Positions 24,731 to 34,019 are shown, counted from the first letter of the stretch. The stretch: DNA of 64,000 nt from Schlegelella_A sp036263655 (GCA_036263655.1 DATAGP010000056.1:7632-71631), one strand, 5' to 3'. The notes: generated by a model from the letters alone, not told the origin. Numbers and translations: made by a program.

Positions 24731-25390
24731 ATGCAGTGCGACCCCGCCCTGAAGGAGCTCGTCACGCGCCAGCTGCGCGGCTTCGATCTCCTGCACGCCG
24801 ATCCGGGTCTGCATCGCGTCGCCGCGGTGGCGGTCGCGGTCGCCGAAGAAGGCGACGGCGCGCACCTCGACGGCATCGCCGAGCCGCTCGGCTGGAGCAC
24901 CGAAGCGGCGCTCATCCTCACCCGCCGCGCCTCGGCACTGCGCAACCACCCGGGGCAATGGGCGCTGCCGGGCGGCCGCGTCGACGCCGGCGAGACCGCG
25001 GAGCAGGCAGCGCTGCGCGAGCTGGCCGAGGAGGTCGGACTCGAGCTCGACGCTAGCTCGGTGCTGGGCCGGCTCGACGATTTCGTCACGCGTTCGGGCT
25101 TCGTCATCACGCCGGTCGTGGTCTGGGCCGGCGCGGCGCACACGCTGCAGGCGAACCCCGCCGAGGTCGAGAGCATCCACCGCATCCCGATCCGCGAGTT
25201 CATGCGCACCGATGCGCCCTGGCTCGACCACGAGGACGGCAGCGAGCAGCCGGTCCTGCGCATGCCCGTGGGCCGGACCTGGATCGCAGCGCCCACGGCG
25301 GCCGTGCTGTACCAGTTCCGCGAGCTCTGCATCGCCGGCCGGCCGACGCGGGTGGCCCACTTCGAGCAGCCGCTGTTCGCGCGTCGCTGA
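24731..25390 (+). CDS. Nudix hydrolase, CoA pyrophosphatase (NudL)-like
   Basis: This 219-residue protein has a full Nudix box (GGRVDAGETAEQAALRELAEEVG in outline, with the REL-EE core at about 96-103) and the preceding NudL-type stretch RNHPGQWALPGG. It should hydrolyse CoA or another nucleoside-diphosphate-linked compound to the phosphopantetheine and nucleotide parts. The ATG at 24731 has AGGAG just upstream, overlapping the stop of the permease gene. It may be cotranscribed with the flavoenzyme region but has no evident link to phosphonate use. Confidence 0.85.
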   Translation: MQCDPALKELVTRQLRGFDLLHADPGLHRVAAVAVAVAEEGDGAHLDGIAEPLGWSTEAALILTRRASALRNHPGQWALPGGRVDAGETAEQAALRELAEEVGLELDASSVLGRLDDFVTRSGFVITPVVVWAGAAHTLQANPAEVESIHRIPIREFMRTDAPWLDHEDGSEQPVLRMPVGRTWIAAPTAAVLYQFRELCIAGRPTRVAHFEQPLFARR

Positions 25391-25409
25391 CGACCGGCGC
25401 GAGACGACC

Positions 25410-26231
25410 TCAGCGGCCGGACAGGCCCCAGGCGACCAGGGTCGCGAACAGCGCCGCGTACAGCAGCATCGAGACCCACACTGTGGCTTTCGCATGACGC
25501 GTGCGGCGGGCGGCGACGAAGCCGATCAGGGGCAGCAGCTGCTCGGCGTGGATGCCGACGAAGTGCGCTGGGCGCAGGTCGCCGCCGGCGAGCGACCAGC
25601 CGAGGACCGGCAGCGCCGCGCCGCCGCTCGGCGGCTGCACTCCGCCCAGCAGGCCGCCCGCGCCGGCGCCGAAGACGAAGGTGAGCGTCAGCCCGGCGAG
25701 GACGGCCAGCCGGTAGGCGCTCGGAAGCGCGGCATCGGGGTGCCGGTAGAGCTGCCACGCCAGCATCGGCTGCGTCGCCGTCAAGGCGACCGCGCCGATG
25801 CCCATGAGCGTGTACATCGTCGCGTGGAACGGGTCGGCGACGTGATAGTGCGAGCCCTGGCCGAGCCCGGCCTGCAGCGTGATGTAGGCGAGCTCGAAGC
25901 TGCCGGCACCGATCAGGAGCCAGGCGATCCGCCGCACCGCATCGCTGCGGCGCTGCGCGGCCGGCAGGTGGCCGATGAACCAGGCCGTCGTCAGCGCCAG
26001 CACGGCGATCGAGAACGCGAACTTCATTGGCTTGATCCAGACGTTGGCGCCGCGCAGCACGCGATCGTCGATGCCCCAGGCGACGGCCATCGGCAGCAAC
26101 GCGAGCAGCAGCAGCGCGGCGTAGACGGCGAGCCGGCGCTCGCGCGCGAGCAGCTCGCGGGCGAGTGCCCGTGGGCGAGCGAGCCACGGCGTGCGCTGAG
26201 CGTCGAGTGGCGAGAAGGTGAGCGCGGTCAT
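25410..26231 (-). CDS. Integral membrane protein of unknown function
   Basis: This 273-residue protein has about seven membrane helices (for example YAALLLLALLPMAVAW and LAVLAGLTLTFVFGAG), with a conserved-looking segment NVWIKPMKFAFSIAVLA and a GIHAEQLLPL motif near the C-terminus. I do not recognise an enzymatic signature. The ATG at 26231 is 38 bases after the ABA4-like gene, so the two form an operon controlled by the divergent TetR regulator. Confidence 0.75.
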   Translation of the reverse strand: MTALTFSPLDAQRTPWLARPRALARELLARERRLAVYAALLLLALLPMAVAWGIDDRVLRGANVWIKPMKFAFSIAVLALTTAWFIGHLPAAQRRSDAVRRIAWLLIGAGSFELAYITLQAGLGQGSHYHVADPFHATMYTLMGIGAVALTATQPMLAWQLYRHPDAALPSAYRLAVLAGLTLTFVFGAGAGGLLGGVQPPSGGAALPVLGWSLAGGDLRPAHFVGIHAEQLLPLIGFVAARRTRHAKATVWVSMLLYAALFATLVAWGLSGR

Positions 26232-26269
26232 CAAGGGTCTCCTCGGGCGTTCGGGACGAAACGAATCGG

Positions 26270-26734
26270 TCAGGCGGGCACCGCATTCGCCGCGCTCCGC
26301 CTGCTCGCCGCGAACCGCAGCAGCGCGAAGGCGAGCAGCCCGGCCGGGCCGAACAGGAAGGTCAGAGCAAGCACCGGCAGCACGAGGAGGCGCGGCAAAC
26401 CGAGGGCGTCGGCCTGCTCCGCGACCCATGCGCCGACGAAGAGGTCGAAGGCCAGGTAGTGCAGCCAGCCGGCGACCAGAAGGCCCGGCACCGACAGCAG
26501 TCGCTGCACCGCGGCCAGGGAGTCGAAGCCGCCGCCGCCCATGCCATGGCTGGCGAAGAGCAGCACGTACACCAAGGCGAAGGCGAGCGGGGCGGCGCGA
26601 CCCGCAAGCCGGCGCAGGGTCGGTGCCGCGCGCGCGCTCCACAGCGATGCCGCCAGGGCGATCCAGGCGACGAGGGCGACGGCGTTGGCAATGCGGAAGA
26701 CGAGATCGGGCGGCAGGAGCGTGGATGCGGTCAC
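26270..26734 (-). CDS. ABA4-like (DUF4281) membrane protein
   Basis: This 154-residue protein has four hydrophobic helices and fits the ABA4-like family, seen in LLPPDLVFRIANAVALVAWIAL at the start and HYLAFDLFVGAWVAEQADALG in the middle. The plant relative is involved in neoxanthin formation; bacterial members have no established role. GTG 26734 is preceded by GAGGA at a proper distance. The promoter TTGACA-17-TATCGT on the minus strand (26824-26796) overlaps the TetR inverted repeat. Confidence 0.75.
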   Translation of the reverse strand: MTASTLLPPDLVFRIANAVALVAWIALAASLWSARAAPTLRRLAGRAAPLAFALVYVLLFASHGMGGGGFDSLAAVQRLLSVPGLLVAGWLHYLAFDLFVGAWVAEQADALGLPRLLVLPVLALTFLFGPAGLLAFALLRFAASRRSAANAVPA

Positions 26735-26779
26735 GATGGGGTCCTCGGTGTGGATGAGTCGAGCAGCGCGGCTCAACTA

Positions 26780-26822
26780 GACACTGTTCAGATAGACGAT
26801 ACGGTATGATTTGAACAGTGTC
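26780..26822. promoter_or_regulatory. Perfect 11-bp inverted repeat in divergent tetR control region
   Basis: GACACTGTTCA (26780-26790) and TGAACAGTGTC (26812-26822) are exact inverted copies separated by 21 bases. The rightward -10 box TATGAT (26805-26810) lies between them, and the leftward TTGACA box overlaps the right arm. A dimeric TetR regulator bound to both arms would cover both promoters. Confidence 0.65.
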
Positions 26823-27513
26823 AAGTTCAAAGCCCCGCATGACCCCCTCGGCTCGGCGCGCCGCGCCGTCGCCGCCGCGAGACGGCTACCACCACGGTGC
26901 GCTGCGCGAGGCCTTGATCGAGGCCGCCGAGTCGGTGCTCGCCGAACGCGGACTGCAGGGGTTTTCGCTGCGCGAGGTCGCCCGTCGCTCGGGCGTCTCG
27001 CCGGCGGCGCCGGCGCACCATTTCGGCGACGCCGACGGGCTGCTGCGCGCGGTCGCGACCCTGGCCTTCGACGGCCTGACGGCCGCGCTCGAAGCGGGTA
27101 ACGCGCGCGGCGGCGGCGACCCGGTCGCCCGCCTGCGCGAGCAGGGCGTCGGCTACGTCGGCTTCGCCCTGCGCTACCCGGGCCGCTTCGGCCTGATGTT
27201 CCGCACCGGCCTGACGCGGGACGACGCCCTCGAGCGAAGTGCCCACGCTGCCTTCATGGCTCTCGAGCAAGGCGTTCGCGACCTGTTCGCCGTGCCGGCG
27301 GGCGTGCCGCTGGCGCCGATGCAGCGGAGCGCGCTCATGTCGATCTGGTCGGTCGTGCACGGCTTCGCGCACCTGACGCTCGCCGGGCAGCTGGCGCACG
27401 TGGCACCGCCCGGAGGCCGCGACGCGATGCTGCGCGGCGTGCTGGCGCCGATGCTCGAGCTGCAGCTGAACGCGCTCGCGCGCGCATCGGCACCGGTCAG
27501 GCGGCGGCCTTGA
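26818..27513 (+). CDS. TetR family transcriptional regulator
   Basis: This 231-residue regulator has an N-terminal helix-turn-helix (GFSLREVARRSGVSPAAPAHHF, about residues 48-69) and a ligand domain resembling the WHG/TetR_C_33 type. GTG 26818 lies seven bases after a TATGAT -10 box, implying a leaderless transcript. ATG 26839 is an alternative seven codons downstream. It is divergent from the two-membrane-protein operon and is its likely autoregulated repressor. The 3' end overlaps the convergent exonuclease gene by 17 bases. Confidence 0.85.
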   Translation: MSSSKPRMTPSARRAAPSPPRDGYHHGALREALIEAAESVLAERGLQGFSLREVARRSGVSPAAPAHHFGDADGLLRAVATLAFDGLTAALEAGNARGGGDPVARLREQGVGYVGFALRYPGRFGLMFRTGLTRDDALERSAHAAFMALEQGVRDLFAVPAGVPLAPMQRSALMSIWSVVHGFAHLTLAGQLAHVAPPGGRDAMLRGVLAPMLELQLNALARASAPVRRRP

Positions 27514-28318
27514 GGCAGCGTTCGAGCAGGCGCGGCGCGTTCATCCGTTCGGCCCAGGCAGCGAAGGCCTTTGTCGGCCCGCGCCACGCCAGCGCGTCGG
27601 CGTCGTCGAACAGCGCCGCGTCGCTGCGCAGCGTGGCGAGCTGCTTGAACAGCAGCGCCTCGCCGCGCCGCTCGCCGAGCACCGATGCGGGGAAGGCTTC
27701 GATCGGGCCGTAGTGGTTGAGCAGGCGGGCCGCACCCACGGGGCCGATGCCGGGAACGCCCGGGTAGCCGTCGGCAACGTCTCCGACCAGCGCCAGGTAG
27801 TCGGGGATGAGCGCCGGCACGACGCCGAACTTCTCGCGCACGCCGGTCGCGTCGCGAATCTGCCTGGCGCGGCGATCGACCTGCACGACGCGATCGTCGC
27901 GCACGCACTGGGCCAGGTCCTTGTCCGGCGTCCAGATGCACACCTTGTCGACCCGCGCATCGTCGGCGGCGATGCGCGCCGCGGCGGCCAGCGCATCGTC
28001 CGCCTCCAGCTCGACCATCGGCCAGACGACGACGCCCATCGCCTGCAGCGCCTCCTCGAGCGGGTGGAACTGGGCGAGCAGCGCCGGCTCGATCCCTGCG
28101 GCCGTCTTGTAGCCGGGCCACAGGCCGTTGCGGAACGACTCGACGACGTGGTCGGTCGCCACGCCGACGTGGCGCTCGCCGCGCTCGAGGATCTCGAGCA
28201 CCGACTGGAGCACGCCGGCGACGGCGCCGAGCGGCCGGTCGCGGCCCTTGGTGAAGCGGCGCAGGCCGAAGAAGTGGCGGAACAGCTCGTAGGTGCCGTC
28301 GACCAGGTGGACGATCAT
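27497..28318 (-). CDS. 5'-3' exonuclease (PolA N-domain / flap nuclease family)
   Basis: This 273-residue stand-alone nuclease is related to the 5' nuclease domain of DNA polymerase I. Metal-binding acidic motifs are VDGTYELF at the start, ELEADDALA near residue 105, TPDKDLAQ near 131 and GDVADGYPGVPGIGPVGAARLL near 178, the last also holding the helix-hairpin-helix. It should degrade RNA primers or flaps. Start ATG 28318. Confidence 0.88.
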   Translation of the reverse strand: MIVHLVDGTYELFRHFFGLRRFTKGRDRPLGAVAGVLQSVLEILERGERHVGVATDHVVESFRNGLWPGYKTAAGIEPALLAQFHPLEEALQAMGVVVWPMVELEADDALAAAARIAADDARVDKVCIWTPDKDLAQCVRDDRVVQVDRRARQIRDATGVREKFGVVPALIPDYLALVGDVADGYPGVPGIGPVGAARLLNHYGPIEAFPASVLGERRGEALLFKQLATLRSDAALFDDADALAWRGPTKAFAAWAERMNAPRLLERCLKAAA

Positions 28319-28376
28319 GGGGGCGCCTGCGGAGGCGCTGCGGAGGCGGCGATGTCGGCAGCGCTCGCCGCGGCCG

Positions 28377-29132
28377 TCACGTCGCCGCGGTGTCCAGCAC
28401 CCGCAGCAGGCGCCGCACGGCGGTGTAGCCGTAGCGGTAGGTGTCGCTGCTGGGGTGGAGGCGATCGACGGCGAAGTGCACCGGACGGCGATCGGCGAAG
28501 CGCGACGCGTGCTCGCCGGCCGAGAAGTCGACGAAGGTGGCGCCTTCCTGCGCCGCCGCGCAGGCCGCGAAGGCGGCGGCGGCGCGGCGAGTGCGCCGTC
28601 GCAGCAGCCACGACAGCGGCGGCGGGAAGAGCGGCACATGGCCGACGTCGGGCGGCCCGAGCCAGACCGTCTGGCCCGCGATCGCCGCCAGCTCGGCGAG
28701 CAGCAGCCGGCCGTCGGCGAGGAGCTGCGCCGGCGGCGTCGCCCGGATCACGTCGTTGCCGCCGACGTGCAGGAGCGCCAGGTCGAAGCGAAGCTCGCGC
28801 TCGCGGCAGCCCCGCGCCTGCGCCAGCGCGTCGGCGACACGGGCGCCGGAGCGGCTGACGTTGACGATGTCGGCATCCGCCACCTCCGCCGCCAGCAGCC
28901 CGGCGATCGACTCCTCGGGGCGGCTGGCACCGATGCCGACGCCGGTGCTGTCGCCGAGGACGAGGATGCGCGTTCGCGCCGACGACAGGCGCCGCTCGTA
29001 GGCGCGGCCGTGCGCGGCGAGCGAGCGGGCGAGCGCCACTTCGCGCCGCAGCTGCAGCAGGCGCAGCGCCGCGCCGGACGTCAGCGCGACCGGGACGAGA
29101 TAGGCCAGGCAGCGGGCCCATGGCAGGTTCAT
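28377..29132 (-). CDS. SGNH/GDSL hydrolase
   Basis: This 251-residue protein has an N-terminal membrane anchor (LAYLVPVALTSGAALRLL) and a SGNH esterase domain: block I LGDSTGVG with the nucleophilic Ser, block III HVGGNDV and block V DRLHPSSDTY with the Asp/His pair. It probably acts on an ester or acyl group at the periplasmic face. ATG 29132 is favoured; an upstream GTG at 29165 would add 11 residues. It lies 58 bases upstream of the exonuclease gene. Confidence 0.85.
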   Translation of the reverse strand: MNLPWARCLAYLVPVALTSGAALRLLQLRREVALARSLAAHGRAYERRLSSARTRILVLGDSTGVGIGASRPEESIAGLLAAEVADADIVNVSRSGARVADALAQARGCRERELRFDLALLHVGGNDVIRATPPAQLLADGRLLLAELAAIAGQTVWLGPPDVGHVPLFPPPLSWLLRRRTRRAAAAFAACAAAQEGATFVDFSAGEHASRFADRRPVHFAVDRLHPSSDTYRYGYTAVRRLLRVLDTAAT

Positions 29133-29221
29133 GCGTGCAGCGTCGCGCGATGGCGCGCTCGCCACTATCCCGTGATCGCGTGCTCGTGGTCAGGCGGCAA
29201 CGCGGCTGCGACCGACGGCGC

Positions 29222-30325
29222 TCAGCGCCGGCCCGGGATGCCGATCGCCACCGGCCGCACGACCGCGCCGGCGGCGCCCTTGTCGCGCGACGGCAGCACC
29301 ATCGCGCACGACGTCCAGACGCGGTCGCGCGCCATCGCCGCGAGGTTCAGGTTCTCGAGGTGATGGATGCCGAACACCGACAGCATGTAGTGGTGGATCG
29401 AGAACGGCAGCCCCGGCTCGGTCCCTTTCGCGGGCGGCGCCTTGCCTTGCAGCATGCCCTCGGGCACGGCGTCGACGAAGGGCGTGTCGAGCCCGACGGC
29501 GACGATGCGCCGGCTCGAGAGCAGCTTGGCGGCGTCGACGGCGAGGCCTGGCGCCGACGTGTAGTAGCGGGCGCCCGCGTCGCCCTCCTTCCAGTGCTCG
29601 CTCCAGCCGGTGTAGATCCACACCATGTCCCCCGGCAGGATGCCGCGCTTGGACAGGCCCTGCGCCTTCAGCATCGCCTGGATGTCGGCAGCGGTGACGA
29701 GCTGGCCGTCGGCCATCGGCGTGCCCTTGCCGACGTGGGCCCGGGCGTCGAGCAGCACCGCCGTGGTCACGAGCGGCGGCATCTTCTCGATGCCGAGCTT
29801 GAGCAGCGGCGAATCGGGACTGGGCTTCACGTCCTGCTGCTTGAAGCCGCCGTAGTAGCTGGCGCCGTCGGCCGAGAACGTCGCCTTCGGATCCCACGGC
29901 GCGGCGAGCGACCCGAAGTGGCCGAGCGCATCGATCTGCGTGCCCTGCTGCTGCGGCTCGGCGCCGGCGTCGAACGCCTCGCTGTTGAAGGCGTGCGCCG
30001 AGAACGGCACGCCGGCCGTGGGCTTGGGCTTGCTCGGCGACGGGTTCGCGAACGGCGACTTGGGCATCGCGTTCGAGCGCTCGAACGAGGCCTCGTAGGT
30101 GCGCGCTCCGCGCTGCGACAGGTGCCAGCCGCAGCGGAGCGTCGTCGCCTCGCCGAGGGTGTTGGCCATGCCGCGCTCGTCGCCCGCGGGCCAGGGCGGT
30201 GCCGGCGACCGGGCCGCCAAGGCGGTGAGCGACGCAGGTTCGGCTCCCGCCGCGACGAGCGGCGCGCACGCGGCCAGGCCCGCGCTCGCCGCGAGCGCCA
30301 GGGTCTGCAGGGGTGAACCAGTCAT
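29222..30325 (-). CDS. Secreted cyclase-family protein (kynurenine formamidase-like fold)
   Basis: This 367-residue protein has a signal peptide (ALAASAGLAACAPLVAAGA) and a Cyclase/KFase domain. The family metal motif HxGTHxDxxxH appears as QGTQIDALGHF, so the first and third histidine positions are changed and metal binding may be altered. Downstream, SIHHYMLSVFGIHHLENLNL is a typical C-terminal signature (the piece quoted is the key HHLENLNL). Activity and substrate are unknown. The gene is followed, upstream in position, by an amidohydrolase gene 34 bases away, and both secreted proteins are likely cotranscribed. Confidence 0.8.
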   Translation of the reverse strand: MTGSPLQTLALAASAGLAACAPLVAAGAEPASLTALAARSPAPPWPAGDERGMANTLGEATTLRCGWHLSQRGARTYEASFERSNAMPKSPFANPSPSKPKPTAGVPFSAHAFNSEAFDAGAEPQQQGTQIDALGHFGSLAAPWDPKATFSADGASYYGGFKQQDVKPSPDSPLLKLGIEKMPPLVTTAVLLDARAHVGKGTPMADGQLVTAADIQAMLKAQGLSKRGILPGDMVWIYTGWSEHWKEGDAGARYYTSAPGLAVDAAKLLSSRRIVAVGLDTPFVDAVPEGMLQGKAPPAKGTEPGLPFSIHHYMLSVFGIHHLENLNLAAMARDRVWTSCAMVLPSRDKGAAGAVVRPVAIGIPGRR

Positions 30326-30359
30326 CGGTGCCTCCTCGAGGGGTGTGTTCCGGGCGATC

Positions 30360-31292
30360 TCAGGGCGCCGGCAGGCCGAACAGCGCCGCGCCGTTGTCCC
30401 AGCCGATGCGCCGGGCGACCGGCGCCGGTAGGTCGCCGAGCCAGCGCCGCGCCTGCTGCATCAGCGCCTCGTAGTCGTCCCATCGGCCGTTGATCCACGT
30501 GTCGGAGCCGACCAGGAAGCGATCCGGCATCTCCACCATGAGCGTCTTCCACGGGGCGCTGAGCCGGCCTTCGCCTTCGGTGAGTCCGGGCCGGTAGGAC
30601 AGCTCGCCGAGCAGCGTCGGGTGCCGCTGCAGCAGCGAGCGCACGCGCTCGACGGGTGCGCCGCCGATGCCGGTGTGGGCCCAGATCAGCCGGGCCCGGG
30701 GCGCATGCGCGAACAGCTTCTCGACCGCGACGTCGTCGACGTGGGCGAGCACGACCAGGTCGCGCTCCTGCGCCAGCTGCATGAGGCGCCGGGCCGTCGC
30801 GCCGTCCGCGTGGGCGCTGTCGTAGAGGTGGAACTCGCCGAGGCCGCGATAGGGCCCCGCCTCCGTGCCGGCGGCGAGCTCGCGCAGGACCATCTCGACG
30901 ATGCTCGGGTCGGCGTGCCAGCCGCTGTAGTCGGCGCGATTGCGGTACAGGCGCACGAAGGGGACGACGACCACGCCGGTGCGCCGGGTCGCCTCGCGCG
31001 CAGCGGCGAGCGCCTTCGTGCCGTCGTTCGGCCGGCTGTTGGCGATGACGGCGCGCACGCCGCTTCGCTGCACGCGGCCGAGCACGTCGGCGATGGGATA
31101 GGGCGCCAGCGCCTCGTCGTTGTAGTGGAGGTGGGCGTCGAACAGCGGTCCGGCGTAAGCGGCGGCGGCGCGTCCGTCGACGGGCTGCGCCTGCGCGACG
31201 GCCGTGCCGAAAGCCACCGCGGCGGCAAGCAGCCAGCCGTGGACGACACGCTGCAGGTGGCGGGAGCGGGTGCGGGTCCGGACAGGTGTCAT
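30360..31292 (-). CDS. Secreted amidohydrolase-like TIM-barrel protein
   Basis: This 310-residue protein has a signal peptide (HGWLLAAAVAFGTAVAQA) and an amidohydrolase-2-like barrel: FDAHLHYN at about 53-60, LAHVDD, IWAHTGIGG and LVGSDTW near the C-terminus supply metal and catalytic residues. It is likely periplasmic. The substrate is unknown. ATG 31292 places the signal peptide at the N-terminus. It lies ten bases after the acyl-CoA dehydrogenase gene in the same direction. Confidence 0.8.
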   Translation of the reverse strand: MTPVRTRTRSRHLQRVVHGWLLAAAVAFGTAVAQAQPVDGRAAAAYAGPLFDAHLHYNDEALAPYPIADVLGRVQRSGVRAVIANSRPNDGTKALAAAREATRRTGVVVVPFVRLYRNRADYSGWHADPSIVEMVLRELAAGTEAGPYRGLGEFHLYDSAHADGATARRLMQLAQERDLVVLAHVDDVAVEKLFAHAPRARLIWAHTGIGGAPVERVRSLLQRHPTLLGELSYRPGLTEGEGRLSAPWKTLMVEMPDRFLVGSDTWINGRWDDYEALMQQARRWLGDLPAPVARRIGWDNGAALFGLPAP

Positions 31293-31302
31293 GGGCAAGT
31301 GG

Positions 31303-32949
31303 TCAGTCGGCGAGGCCGCTGCGCTCGACGAGCGCATCGATGTCGCTCAGGGGCGGCAGCGTTCCGAAGACCGTGCCGTGATCGGCGCCGAGGCGCGAGG
31401 CGCAGAAGGCCCTCGCCACGGCATCGTTGCCGGCGCGAGCGAGGATCGATGCCTGCAAGGCGAGCGTCATCCGCTCGACCACGCGTCGCGCCCGCGCCTC
31501 CAGCGTGGAGCGATCGTCGAGCGCCTGGCCGAGCGCCACGGCCTCGCGGTCGAGCTCGGCGCTGGCGCCGCGCGCGGCCCCGAGCTCGGCGAAGAACGCG
31601 TCGCGCGTCTCGGGCTCACGGCCGAGCGCGCGCAGGACGTCAAGGCACTGGATGTTGCCGGCGCCTTCCCAGATCGAGTTGAGCGGGGCCTGGCGATAGA
31701 GCCGCGGCAGCATCGATTCCTCGACGTAGCCGGCGCCGCCGAGGCATTCCTGCGCCTCGTTGACGAGCGCCGGCGCGCGCTTGCAGACCCAGTACTTGCC
31801 GAGCGCGGTCGCGATGCGGGCCAGCGCCGCCTCGCTCGGATCGCGTCCCGCGGCGTCGACGGCGCGGGCGACGCGGAACGACAGCGCCGTCGCCGCCTCG
31901 CTTTCGACGGCGAGGTCGGCGAGCACGTTCTTCATCAAGGCCTGCTCGACGAGTCGCTTGCCAAAGGCGCTGCGGTGGCGGGCGTGGTGCAGCGCCTGCA
32001 CGGTCGCCTGGCGCATCAGCCCGGCCGATCCGGTCATGCAGTCGAGCCGCGTCAGGGCCACCATCTCGAGGATGGTCGCGACGCCCCGGCCTTCCTCGCC
32101 GATGCGCTCGGCGCGCGCGCCGTGGAACTCGACCTCGCTCGATGCATTGCTCCAGTCGCCGAGCTTGTCCTTCAGGCGCTGCAGGCGGATGGCGTTGCGC
32201 GAGCCGTCCGGGTTCCAGCGCGGCAGCAGGAAGCAGGTGAGCCCGGCGTCGGTCTGCGCCAGCACCAGCCAGGCGTCGCTCATCGGCGCCGAGAAGAACC
32301 ACTTGTGGCCGACGATCTCGTGGCTGCCGTCGGCCTGGGCGAAGGCGCGCGTCGTGTTCGCGCGCACGTCGGAGCCGCCCTGCTTCTCGGTCATGCCCAT
32401 GCCCATCGTGCAGCCGCGCTTGCCCGCCGCCGGCATGCTGCGCGGGTCGTAGTCGAGCGAGGTCACGCGCGGCAGCCATTCGGCGGCGAGCGCGCCGGCG
32501 CGCTGCAAGGCCGGCACGACGGCGTGCGTCATCGTCAGCGGGCAGCAGGTGCCGCTCTCGGCCTGGTAGTGCATGTAGAAAAGCGCCGCGCGGGCGACGT
32601 GGGCCCCCGGCGTGTCGCGCTGCCGCCAGGCGAACGCGTGCACGCCGTGCTGCATCCCGAGCTGCATCAGCCGGTGGTACGCAGGGTGGTAGTCGACCTC
32701 GTCGATGCGCTCGCCGGTGCGCTCGAAGGCACGCAGCCGGGGCTTGTTCTCGTTCGCGGCGAAGCCGAGCTCCATCATCTCGCCGCCGGCCACAGTGCCG
32801 AATCGCGCCAGCAACTCGTCGGCCCAGCCGCCGCCTTCGCGCCCGACCGCCTCGCGGAGGGCGCGATCGCTCAGGTAGGCGTTGTAGGCGCCGAGGGCCG
32901 GAACCTGGTTCTCGACCCGATGCGTGATGAAGCGTTCCGCGATCGACAT
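31303..32949 (-). CDS. AidB-like acyl-CoA dehydrogenase
   Basis: This 548-residue flavoprotein matches AidB/ACAD11-type dehydrogenases in length and motifs: MTEKQGGSDVRANTT for FAD binding, GHKWFFSAPMSDAW, and the AidB-specific C-terminal stretch NSIWEGAGNIQCLDVLRA that holds the active-site Glu. AidB of E. coli is linked to the adaptive response to alkylating agents and has weak isovaleryl-CoA dehydrogenase activity. Start ATG 32949. The gene is divergent from the aspartoacylase-family gene. Confidence 0.88.
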   Translation of the reverse strand: MSIAERFITHRVENQVPALGAYNAYLSDRALREAVGREGGGWADELLARFGTVAGGEMMELGFAANENKPRLRAFERTGERIDEVDYHPAYHRLMQLGMQHGVHAFAWRQRDTPGAHVARAALFYMHYQAESGTCCPLTMTHAVVPALQRAGALAAEWLPRVTSLDYDPRSMPAAGKRGCTMGMGMTEKQGGSDVRANTTRAFAQADGSHEIVGHKWFFSAPMSDAWLVLAQTDAGLTCFLLPRWNPDGSRNAIRLQRLKDKLGDWSNASSEVEFHGARAERIGEEGRGVATILEMVALTRLDCMTGSAGLMRQATVQALHHARHRSAFGKRLVEQALMKNVLADLAVESEAATALSFRVARAVDAAGRDPSEAALARIATALGKYWVCKRAPALVNEAQECLGGAGYVEESMLPRLYRQAPLNSIWEGAGNIQCLDVLRALGREPETRDAFFAELGAARGASAELDREAVALGQALDDRSTLEARARRVVERMTLALQASILARAGNDAVARAFCASRLGADHGTVFGTLPPLSDIDALVERSGLAD

Positions 32950-33026
32950 GGCCGGTGCGCCGGAGGGGCGCGGCAATCCCGTCGGGCGATCTTCGCACGG
33001 GGCGCGTCGACGGCGCGGGTGCTTCC

Positions 33027-33032
33027 TAGAAT
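33027..33032 (+). promoter_or_regulatory. -10-like box upstream of the aspartoacylase-family gene
   Basis: TAGAAT at 33027-33032 is identical to the box before the GGDEF gene. It would give a leader of about 20 bases before ATG 33060. No clear -35 box. Confidence 0.35.
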
Positions 33033-33059
33033 CGCGCACCTCCTCACCTGCCGCCGCCC

Positions 33060-34019
33060 ATGCAGCCCTTCAAGGCCGTCTCCTACGCCACGCCGCAGCC
33101 CGGGCCGAAGCTCATCGTCTTGGGCGCCGTGCACGGCAACGAGACCTGCGGCACGCGGGCCATCGAGCGGCTGATCGGCGACATCGACACCCGCACGCTC
33201 CGCCTGAGCAGCGGCCAGCTGACCGTCGTCCCGGTGACCAACCCGCTCGCCTACGCGGAGCGCCGGCGCGCCGGCGACCGCAACCTCAACCGCAAGCTCG
33301 GCCCCACCGACACGCCGCGGCAGTACGAGGACCATGTCGCCAACTGGCTCTGCCCGCTGCTCGCCGCGCACGACGTGCTGCTCGACCTGCACTCGTTCAA
33401 TTCGCCGGGCGTGCCGTTCGCGTTCATCGGCCCGCGCGACAACCCCGGCCCGCTCGAGCCCTTCGGCCACGCCGCGCGCGAGGAGGCGCTCGCCCTCCGG
33501 CTCGGCGTCGGCCGGGTCGTCGACGGCTGGCTGGAGACCTACGCCGCCGGCGTCGCCCGCCGCCGCACGCTCGCTGCGTCGCTGCCCGAGGCCCAGCTCG
33601 ACCTGGACCCGCGCTACGGCATCGGCACGACCGAATACATGCGCTCGGTCGGCGGCTGGGGGATGACGCTGGAGTGCGGCCGGCACGACGATCCCGAAGC
33701 GCCGGAGGTCGGCCACCGCGCCATCGTCAACACGCTCGCGCACCTCGGCCTGATCGACGCCGCCGATCCGGCGCCTGCGGTCGACGTCGAGACGCTCCAC
33801 CTCTGCGACGTGGTCGATCGCTGGCACGCCGGAGACGCATTCGCGCGGGCCTGGAGCAGCTTCGACCCGGTCGGCGCCGGCGAGCTGATCGGCACGCGGC
33901 ACGACGGCACGCCCGTGCGGGCATCGCTGGACGGCCACATCGTGTTCCCGAACGCCGATGCGGCCGTCGGACACGAGTGGTTCTACCTGGCACAGCCCAG
34001 CGACCGGCTGCGGCGCTGA
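33060..34019 (+). CDS. Succinylglutamate desuccinylase/aspartoacylase family metallohydrolase
   Basis: This 319-residue zinc-dependent carboxypeptidase-fold protein has GAVHGNETCGT (Zn ligands His25 and Glu28), the DRNLNRKLGP motif at about 73-82 and DLHSF with His111. The family removes acyl groups from amino acids (AstE, aspartoacylase). No arginine-catabolic genes adjoin, so the substrate is open. ATG 33060 fits. It stands alone downstream of the divergent AidB-like gene. Confidence 0.85.
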   Translation: MQPFKAVSYATPQPGPKLIVLGAVHGNETCGTRAIERLIGDIDTRTLRLSSGQLTVVPVTNPLAYAERRRAGDRNLNRKLGPTDTPRQYEDHVANWLCPLLAAHDVLLDLHSFNSPGVPFAFIGPRDNPGPLEPFGHAAREEALALRLGVGRVVDGWLETYAAGVARRRTLAASLPEAQLDLDPRYGIGTTEYMRSVGGWGMTLECGRHDDPEAPEVGHRAIVNTLAHLGLIDAADPAPAVDVETLHLCDVVDRWHAGDAFARAWSSFDPVGAGELIGTRHDGTPVRASLDGHIVFPNADAAVGHEWFYLAQPSDRLRR

